Below, in pieces: positions 27,963 through 33,946 of a stretch of 33,946 nucleotides of DNA. Position 1 is the first letter of the stretch, and each line of letters begins with the position of its first letter. The DNA comes from Nitrosomonas mobilis (GTDB lineage: Bacteria; Pseudomonadota; Gammaproteobacteria; Burkholderiales; Nitrosomonadaceae). The notes under the pieces are model-generated. The model did no database searches and was not told the DNA's origin. It saw only the letters and a list, made by a program, of their open reading frames with translations. Position numbers and translations under genes: made by a program. The DNA lies in the NCBI RefSeq assembly GCF_900103035.1, contig NZ_FMWO01000038.1:1-33946 (forward strand). The letters are read 5' to 3'.

Positions 27963-28100
27963 GGCACATCTAAAAATCCATATTTCGTCACGATACCGTG
28001 TTGCTTATGAAAAACGCTTCTTTACATATCAATTATATATTCCGGCAACATTTTTTATTCGCGCCTGGTCTTGTTTAAAACTCTGAATTTTTAGAGGTAC
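27963..28100. repeat. MITE-like repeat, copy 2
   Basis: This element of about 138 bp has an imperfect terminal inverted repeat: GGCACATCTAAAAATCC on the left, and AGTACCTCTAAAAATTC reverse complemented on the right. It is the partner of the copy at 21437-21578, with the same internal order and the 20-base core CAACATTTTTTATTCGCGCC. It lies in the intergenic space between yggS and pilT, so it may carry or displace the pilT promoter. No gene is disrupted. Confidence 0.8.
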
Positions 28101-28144
28101 TTTTTAATGAAAATTTACCAGCTAGGAAAAAAGGAATCAAACGG

Positions 28145-29188
28145 ATGAACATAGTAGAGTTACTCTCCTTCGTGGTCAAGAATAATGCTTCCGACTTGCA
28201 TCTGTCATCTGGTTTGCCACCGATGATTCGTGTTCATGGCGAGATCCGCCGGATCAATTTGCCCGCCATGGAACATAAGGATGTTCATGAAATGATTTAT
28301 GACATCATGAACGACAAGCAGCGCAAACAATATGAGGAGCATCTTGAGTGTGACTTTTCGTTCGAGATTCCCAATCTGGCGCGTTTCCGGGTCAATGCCT
28401 TCAATACTAATCGCGGCGCTGCCACTGTCATGCGGACTATTCCTTCAAAGGTATTGTCTCTGGAAGAATTAAAGGCGCCCAAAATTTTTGCGGAAATTGC
28501 ACAACAACCGCGCGGCGTTGTACTGGTGACTGGCCCGACCGGTTCAGGTAAATCCACAACCCTTGCGGCCATGATCAATGATATCAATCAAAACCAGTAT
28601 GGTCATATACTTACACTCGAAGATCCGATCGAGTTTGTGCATGAAAGTAAAAAATGCCTGATTAACCAGCGTGAAGTCGGACGCGATACGCATAGCTTCA
28701 GCAATGCGCTGCGCTCTGCTCTGCGGGAAGATCCGGACATCATTCTGGTGGGCGAAATGCGTGATCTGGAGACGATCCGTCTGGCAATGACGGCTGCAGA
28801 AACCGGTCATCTGGTTTTTGGCACGCTGCATACCAGTTCTGCTGCCAAAACCATAGACCGTATCATTGACGTATTCCCCGCCGATGAAAAGGAAATGATG
28901 CGCGCCATGCTCTCAGAATCATTGCGTGCGGTTATTTCTCAAGCGCTGTTGAAAACCAGGGATGGTAGCGGGCGCGTTGCCGCGCACGAAATCATGATCG
29001 GTACACCGGCTATCCGCAATCTGATCCGAGAAGGCAAAGTGGCGCAGATGTATTCAACCATCCAGACCGGCCAAGGTGCTGGAATGCAAACCCTTGATCA
29101 GAACCTGACCGAACTCGTCAGGCGTAACGTGATCTCCATGGCAGATGCGCGCAGCAAAGCCATGAACAAAGATAACTTTCGTGGTTAA
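28145..29188 (+). CDS. pilT: Type IV pilus retraction ATPase
   Basis: This 347-residue protein has the usual PilT length. An N-terminal PAS-like domain (NASDLHLSSGLPPMIRVHGE) is followed by the Walker A GPTGSGKST, the Asp box LEDPIEFVH, the Walker B DIILVGEMRD, the His box GHLVFGTLHTSSAAKT and the C-terminal AIRNLIREGK and MQTLDQNL. It is a cytoplasmic hexamer that depolymerises pili, powering twitching and DNA uptake. AAGGA precedes the ATG at 28145; pilU follows after 12 bp. Confidence 0.96.
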   Translation: MNIVELLSFVVKNNASDLHLSSGLPPMIRVHGEIRRINLPAMEHKDVHEMIYDIMNDKQRKQYEEHLECDFSFEIPNLARFRVNAFNTNRGAATVMRTIPSKVLSLEELKAPKIFAEIAQQPRGVVLVTGPTGSGKSTTLAAMINDINQNQYGHILTLEDPIEFVHESKKCLINQREVGRDTHSFSNALRSALREDPDIILVGEMRDLETIRLAMTAAETGHLVFGTLHTSSAAKTIDRIIDVFPADEKEMMRAMLSESLRAVISQALLKTRDGSGRVAAHEIMIGTPAIRNLIREGKVAQMYSTIQTGQGAGMQTLDQNLTELVRRNVISMADARSKAMNKDNFRG

Positions 29189-29200
29189 CTAACAAGAGAA

Positions 29201-30340
29201 TTGATGATGGAAAATGAACAAGCACTGAAATTCATGCACGATCTGCTGCGGATGATGCTTACCAGAAAAGCATCGGATTTGTTTATTACTGCAGATTATC
29301 CACCAGCGATGAAAATTGACGGCAAAATGACTCCGGTCACGCAGCAAATTCTTACCAGTGCACATACTGCAGCGCTGGCGCGCGCGATCATGAACGATCG
29401 GCAGGCAGCTGAATTTGAAACCAGCAAGGAATGCAATTTTGCGATCAACCCGGAAGGAATCGGCCGTTTTCGTGTCAATACTTTCGTGCAGCAGCAACGG
29501 GTCGGTATCGTTTTGCGAACAATCACCACACAAATTCCCAATTTCGACGATCTCGGGCTGCCGCCGATATTGAAGGACGTGGTCATGAGCAAACGTGGTC
29601 TGGTCATTTTCGTTGGTGGTACCGGTTCGGGTAAATCCACCTCGATGGCGGCATTGATCGGCTATCGCAATCAGAATAGTCATGGGCATATCATCACTAT
29701 CGAGGATCCGGTCGAGTATGTTCATGAGCACATCAATTGTGTCATCACCCAGCGTGAAGTAGGTGTCGATACCGAATCCTGGGAAGCGGCGCTCAAAAAC
29801 ACCTTGCGGCAGGCACCAGATGTCATCCTGATTGGCGAAATTCGCGATCGCGAAACCATGGAACATGCCATTGCCTTTGCCGAAACCGGCCACTTGTGCA
29901 TGGGTACCTTGCACGCCAACAGCGCCAATCAGGCACTGGATCGCATTATCAATTTTTTTCCGGAAGAACGGCGTGCACAACTGTTGATGGACCTGTCCCT
30001 CAATCTGCGTGCCATGGTGGCACAGCGACTCATTCCCAAAAAAACCGGTGGACGGGTTGCCGCAATCGAAATCATGCTCAACTCACCATTGATCTCCGAT
30101 CTGATTTTCAAGGGCAATGTGCATGAAATCAAAGAGATCATGAAAAAATCACGTGAGCAGGGTATGCAAACCTTTGATACGGCGTTATTCGAACACTATG
30201 AAAATGGGTTGATTTCCTACGAAGATGCCATGCGTAACGCTGATTCAATGAATGAATTGCGTCTGCAAATTAAATTGAACGGATCGGAAGCCAAGCAGCG
30301 TAGTACGAGTAATGGTATTGGACAATTGACAATTACCTGA
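29201..30340 (+). CDS. pilU: PilT-dependent accessory retraction ATPase
   Basis: This 379-residue protein is a PilT paralogue with KASDLFITADYPPAMKIDGK, the Walker A GGTGSGKST, the Walker B DVILIGEIRD and a longer C-terminus after MQTFDTALFEHYENGLISYE, the features of PilU. It supports PilT in retraction. Two tandem ATG codons (29201 and 29204) could start it. The PIN-like gene follows immediately, within 4 bp of its open frame. Confidence 0.95.
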   Translation: MMMENEQALKFMHDLLRMMLTRKASDLFITADYPPAMKIDGKMTPVTQQILTSAHTAALARAIMNDRQAAEFETSKECNFAINPEGIGRFRVNTFVQQQRVGIVLRTITTQIPNFDDLGLPPILKDVVMSKRGLVIFVGGTGSGKSTSMAALIGYRNQNSHGHIITIEDPVEYVHEHINCVITQREVGVDTESWEAALKNTLRQAPDVILIGEIRDRETMEHAIAFAETGHLCMGTLHANSANQALDRIINFFPEERRAQLLMDLSLNLRAMVAQRLIPKKTGGRVAAIEIMLNSPLISDLIFKGNVHEIKEIMKKSREQGMQTFDTALFEHYENGLISYEDAMRNADSMNELRLQIKLNGSEAKQRSTSNGIGQLTIT

Positions 30341-30403
30341 AGGTTGTCAACCAAGCTGATAACTAATCAAACAACTTGCCTTGACTTTGACGGCGAGGAT
30401 AGA

Positions 30404-30985
30404 TTGAATAAAAAATTACTGCTTGTTGATTTTGAAAATGTTCCGTTGCCTGATTTGGGTAATATTGGCGCTGACAGCCATGTCATAATTTTTGTTGGCG
30501 TCAGTCAAAAAAATGTACCAATTAACCTCGTTGTAAATTTACAGAAACTCGGTGATCGGGTGGAGTGGCAGCGCGTTGATGGGAATGGCAGCAACGCCCT
30601 TGATTTTCATATTGCCTGCCATCTCGGGCGTGTAATCGAAAAATCACCGGATCTGTATTGCATCATTCTGTCCAAAGACAAAGGTTTTGACCCGTTAATT
30701 CGTTTTTTGAATAAAAGTGGTCTGAAATGTAAACGTATCAACTGCCTTACTGAGCTTGAACCGAGAATTGCAGTTGCCGGACCGACAAATTACCGGCTTG
30801 CTCTGGAGCGGTTGAGTAAAATGAGGAAAGAATCACGACCACGCAAACGCTCAACCTTGATAAATCATATCTCGTCTATGTTTCAGAAAAAGCTTGTTCA
30901 AACCGATATTGACCAAATTATTGATCTTCTCTTTGTCAATAAAATGATTTCAGAAGCCAATAACGTGGTTATTTATTCCTTTTAA
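30404..30985 (+). CDS. PIN-like domain protein
   Basis: The frame is open from a TTG at 30344, but GAGGA at 30395-30399 before the TTG at 30404 gives a start of LNKKLLLVDFENVPLPDLG, which matches PIN/NYN-like proteins; 193 residues result. The first acidic residue of the fold is the Asp in LLVDFENV, and others follow in LDFHIACHLG and SKDKGFDPLI, as in a metal-dependent nuclease. The C-terminus is basic (KMRKESRPRKRS) with a short helical domain. It may be an RNase; it has no antitoxin partner beside it. It follows pilU closely and may be co-transcribed with it. Start choice is uncertain. Confidence 0.7.
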   Translation: MNKKLLLVDFENVPLPDLGNIGADSHVIIFVGVSQKNVPINLVVNLQKLGDRVEWQRVDGNGSNALDFHIACHLGRVIEKSPDLYCIILSKDKGFDPLIRFLNKSGLKCKRINCLTELEPRIAVAGPTNYRLALERLSKMRKESRPRKRSTLINHISSMFQKKLVQTDIDQIIDLLFVNKMISEANNVVIYSF

Positions 30986-31213
30986 GTAGACTTGTATTTG
31001 CATAGTCAATAGTGGCCGGGCGCTGCTTTTGTAGGATGCGGTTCATACTTCACTATATCCTGCTCACATGGCGATACATGTACAGGAACACGTTTCGTGG
31101 CAACCTGTCGAGCAAATGAGGGTGAGGCGTGGAAAATCAGCATCCACGTGGTGTGATCCGGTCAGCACTGGATAGACGAATGGAGGGTCTGCCGTCATCC
31201 TACCCTCATTTTA
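30986..31213. other. Intergenic stretch, no gene seen
   Basis: Together with 31214-31456 this is a gap of about 470 bp between the PIN-like gene and the copper ATPase gene. In this part I see no gene, tRNA, clear terminator or repeat. A CCACGTGG palindrome near 31145 is too short to interpret. Confidence 0.4.
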
Positions 31214-31390
31214 CTACCTCATACAGTTTTCCTCGTAGATCAATCCTTCACGAATAGATGTTTTCACTGTTTGTGGCAACAGTTTTTCCTTGTCGGCGAA
31301 CCATCGCATGATATCCAGCTTGATTGGTCTCAAATCATTTATCTTAAAGAATTTGGCATAGAATAGCCTATAGCTTAAGGGGTATCGAAC
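31214..31390 (-). pseudogene. Gene fragment resembling a mobile-element protein (possibly DUF3991)
   Basis: Between stop codons, 58 codons on the minus strand read YRLFYAKFFKINDLRPIKLD, then IMRWFADKEKLLPQTV, then REGLIYEENCMR. The composition is that of a soluble helical protein. The end (LPxxVxxxIREGLIYE) resembles the DUF3991 helical domain that precedes TOPRIM in plasmid and element primase-like proteins. There is no good start codon or ribosome binding site. It is probably a remnant; the family is a guess. Confidence 0.4.
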
Positions 31391-31456
31391 TCATTAAACT
31401 GATTCATTGTGATTTATTCCATCATAAATATGTACTTATTTAAAAGGATGAAATTT

Positions 31457-33676
31457 ATGAGGCAAGAACAACACCAACATCAACACAATGATGCTGACAA
31501 AACCTGTTCCCATCACGGCCACAAACAAGTGGAAAAGAGTAACCATGTTTCTCAACCAGCTGACGAGAATGCGATCTACACTTGCCCCATGCATCCAGAA
31601 ATCCGGCAAAGCGGACCGGGGAGTTGCCCAATTTGTGGTATGGGTTTAGAGCCGGAAACAATAACAGGCGAGGAAGGTGAAAACCCTGAGTTGGCCGATA
31701 TGCGAAAACGGTTCTGGGTTGGCTTTGTTCTGACTTTTCCGGTTTTTGTACTGGAAATGGGCGGTCATATTTTTGATCTTCACCAGTATATCAGCGGTAC
31801 GCTTTCCAACTGGATCCAGTTAATGCTGGCCACGCCTGTTGTTCTGTGGGCCGGAAAGCCATTTTTTGAGCGTGGCTGGGCCTCTCTAAAAACCAGAAAT
31901 CTGAATATGTTTACGCTGATTGCCATGGGCACGGGTGTGTCATGGTTATACAGCATCATGGCGACACTTGTTCCTGGTGTTTTTCCCGAGGCTTTTCGGC
32001 AGGATGGCGCTGTTGCGGTCTATTTTGAGGCCGCCGCTGTTATCACTGTGTTGGTGTTATTGGGGCAGGTTCTTGAACTAAAGGCGCGTGAGCAAACAGG
32101 TGGTGCAATCCGTGCTCTGCTTAATCTCGCGCCCAAAACCGCGCGCAGGGTGAATGAAAATGGTGAAGATGAGGATGTGTCACTGGATCAGATTAAAGTC
32201 GGTGATCTGTTACGTGTGCGTCCTGGTGAAAAAATACCACTCGACGGTATCGTAACTGAAGGTTTGAGCGCCGTAGATGAGTCCATGGTCACAGGCGAAT
32301 CGATGCCTGTCAGAAAAGTTCCAGATAGCAAAATCATCGGCGGGACAATGAACCAGACTGGGAGTTTCATTATGAAGGCCGAGCGTGTCGGCAAAGACAC
32401 CCTGCTTTCGCAAATCGTCCAAATGGTTGCAGAAGCACAGCGTAGCCGTGCTCCGATCCAAAGATTGGCAGATATTGTTGCATCATGGTTTGTCCCGGCT
32501 GTCGTATTGGTGGCTGTTCTTGCTTTTATCATCTGGGGCATATATGGGCCTCCTCCTGCCTTCAGTTATGCACTCATCGTCGCTGTCAGCGTCCTGATTA
32601 TTGCTTGCCCGTGCGCGCTGGGGCTGGCTACACCGATGTCCATTATGGTTGGTGTAGGTAAAGGCGCGCAGGCAGGTGTGCTGATAAAAAACGCTGAAGT
32701 GCTGGAGCGCATGGAAAAAATTGATACGCTGGTCATTGATAAAACTGGAACATTGACGGCAGGTAAGCCGACTGTGACCAAGATCGTCGCTACTGATGGT
32801 TTTGTGGAGAATGAGCTCCTGGCGTTAGCTGCTTCACTGGAGCAAAGCAGTGAACATCCGCTGGCTCATGCCATCGTTATGGCAGCGAAAGATAGAGGAC
32901 TGGATTTTGCCGTATCAGAAGAATTTGACTCGCCAACTGGCAAAGGAGTGGTCGGCAAAACCAGTGGACATGATATTGCGCTTGGCAATGTGATGCTGAT
33001 GGAGGACCAGGCTGTGGACGTCTCATCTTTATCGATGCAGGCGGATACACTTCGCGCTGATGGCGCAACCGTAATCTTTATCGCCGTGGACGGTCGGGTT
33101 GCCGGACTTCTGGCTATTGCTGATCCGATCAAGGAAACAACACCGGATGCGATCAGGCGGATTCAAGATCATGGCATTCATATCGTCATGCTCACTGGCG
33201 ATAATCGCCGCACCGCTGAAGCGGTTGCAAAAACATTAGGCATTGAAGAAGTCGAGGCTGAGGTTCTGCCGAAAGAAAAAAGTAAGATCGTTAAAAAATT
33301 ACGCGATAAGGGACGCATTGTTGCCATGGCAGGAGATGGCACGAATGATGCCCCGGCGTTGGCTGCTGCTGATGTAGGTATCGCAATGGGAACAGGTACG
33401 GATGTGGCCATGGAAAGTGCAGGCGTGACCTTATTAACAGGCGATCTGATCGGTATTGTCCGTGCCCACACACTGTCTGTGGCTACCATGCGCAATATTC
33501 GACAAAACCTATTTTTTGCTTTTATTTACAATACGGCAGGTGTGCCGATAGCAGCAGGCATTCTATATCCTTTCTTCGGTATTCTGCTTTCTCCCATCAT
33601 CGCCGCTGCTGCAATGTCATTGTCCTCAGTCAGTGTTATAGGCAATGCGCTGCGGTTGAGACTATTGAAATTGTAA
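31457..33676 (+). CDS. copA: Cu(I)-exporting P1B-type ATPase
   Basis: AAGGA at 31444-31448 supports the ATG at 31457 (739 residues) over the longer frame from 31409. The N-terminus is His-rich (QHQHQH, CSHHGHK), followed by the heavy-metal-binding domain YTCPMHPE and [10 protein letters not shown] (about 41-65) instead of a CxxC fold. Then come the actuator TGES, the membrane CPC ([12 protein letters not shown]), the phosphorylation [20 protein letters not shown] and [12 protein letters not shown] in the seventh helix and MSLSS in the eighth mark a Cu(I)/Ag(I) pump. It moves copper from cytoplasm to periplasm. No CueR-type regulator or site was recognised nearby. Confidence 0.95.
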   Translation: MRQEQHQHQHNDADKTCSHHGHKQVEKSNHVSQPADENAIYTCPMHPEIRQSGPGSCPICGMGLEPETITGEEGENPELADMRKRFWVGFVLTFPVFVLEMGGHIFDLHQYISGTLSNWIQLMLATPVVLWAGKPFFERGWASLKTRNLNMFTLIAMGTGVSWLYSIMATLVPGVFPEAFRQDGAVAVYFEAAAVITVLVLLGQVLELKAREQTGGAIRALLNLAPKTARRVNENGEDEDVSLDQIKVGDLLRVRPGEKIPLDGIVTEGLSAVDESMVTGESMPVRKVPDSKIIGGTMNQTGSFIMKAERVGKDTLLSQIVQMVAEAQRSRAPIQRLADIVASWFVPAVVLVAVLAFIIWGIYGPPPAFSYALIVAVSVLIIACPCALGLATPMSIMVGVGKGAQAGVLIKNAEVLERMEKIDTLVIDKTGTLTAGKPTVTKIVATDGFVENELLALAASLEQSSEHPLAHAIVMAAKDRGLDFAVSEEFDSPTGKGVVGKTSGHDIALGNVMLMEDQAVDVSSLSMQADTLRADGATVIFIAVDGRVAGLLAIADPIKETTPDAIRRIQDHGIHIVMLTGDNRRTAEAVAKTLGIEEVEAEVLPKEKSKIVKKLRDKGRIVAMAGDGTNDAPALAAADVGIAMGTGTDVAMESAGVTLLTGDLIGIVRAHTLSVATMRNIRQNLFFAFIYNTAGVPIAAGILYPFFGILLSPIIAAAAMSLSSVSVIGNALRLRLLKL

Positions 33677-33946
33677 TATTTTATCGAAATCAGGAGGTTT
33701 TGCATAAAGGACGCCAGAGAGATCGCTCTTCAGAATCCTTCTGGTTATGTCAAAATGATAATTACACATGCATTTGGCGAAACTGGCGTCAAATAATGAT
33801 AGAAAACTGTACTTTGAAGGTAACTACTCGCCCCCCAAAAAATATTTAAAAAAACACTTGACAGGTTTTTGTACGAGAAAAATTCAATTTTGTACCTCAC
33901 AGCCAAATCTCTGCGATAAGCAGCTTAGACCCATCGCCAGGCTGAT
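33677..33946. other. Tail of the window: possible small ORF and a possible promoter
   Basis: AGGAGG at 33692-33697 is followed at a 6-nt distance by ATA, opening 30 codons to a stop at 33794-33796 (IKDAREIALQNPSGYVKMII and then THAFGETGVK). An ATA start would be unusual; it may be a mutated ATG. A TTG at 33700 opens another short frame. The arms GACGCCAG (33710-33717) and CTGGCGTC (33783-33790) are exact complements. TTGACA at 33858-33863 may be the -35 of a gene beyond the window. Confidence 0.35.

Noticed and set aside
31320..31400. CueR-type site before copA
   Set aside because: No dyad matching the MerR-family spacing could be found.

Overview
The window looks like chromosomal DNA of an ammonia-oxidising betaproteobacterium close to Nitrosomonas. 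The main reason is the four-gene cluster on the minus strand at 17663-21079 in the order norS, norY, senC, orf1, which I know as the CuA-type nitric oxide reductase (sNOR) cluster of Nitrosomonas. Betaproteobacterial gene orders support this: M16 peptidase, rsmD, coaD, ferredoxin; and yggS divergent from pilT and pilU. The assignment rests on recognised families and gene order only; no database search was run.

Layout. 1-1000: insertion-sequence debris (5' end of an IS5-type transposase, a decayed IS6-type transposase). 1006-6382: an iron-regulated unit made of a promoter overlaid by a near-consensus Fur box, a DUF2325 coiled-coil protein, an exported protein built from repeated CbiX/SirB chelatase-like modules with a His-rich loop, and a TonB-dependent receptor with haem-receptor motifs. 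A six-copy AGCC repeat lies just before the receptor gene. 6400-8075: an IS30 remnant, a small TIGR04073-type secreted protein, and about 850 bp of gene-poor DNA with a perfect 18-bp hairpin and a second IS5 end. 8076-15002: housekeeping and envelope genes (yicC, Tim44-like protein, nudF, NfeD protease, slipin, a secreted protein of unknown role, an MBL-fold class II cyclic nucleotide phosphodiesterase). 15020-17404: a PilB/GspE-type ATPase with a GAF domain.

17663-21155: the sNOR cluster with its promoter and an internal terminator between norY and senC. 21437-23814: a MITE-like repeat, a decayed DUF6279 lipoprotein gene, a family 2 glycosyltransferase, and a mono-haem c-type lipoprotein with NPC repeats. 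23969-27836: nudJ, a non-catalytic M16 subunit without its active partner, rsmD, coaD, ferredoxin, yggS. 27963-30985: the second copy of the MITE-like repeat, the pilus retraction ATPases pilT and pilU, and a PIN-like protein. 31214-31390: a gene fragment, possibly from a mobile element. 31457-33676: a Cu(I)-exporting P1B ATPase.

How it fits together: the Fur-boxed unit probably takes up haem or a related metal-porphyrin through the outer membrane and handles it in the periplasm with an unusual chelatase-like protein. The sNOR cluster reduces NO formed during ammonia oxidation and depends on copper delivered by SenC; a copper exporter lies elsewhere in the window. PilT, PilU and the GAF-PilB-like ATPase belong to type IV pilus or type II secretion machinery. 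The best candidate for an undescribed system is the Fur-boxed trio at 1014-6382 with its repeat-controlled receptor.
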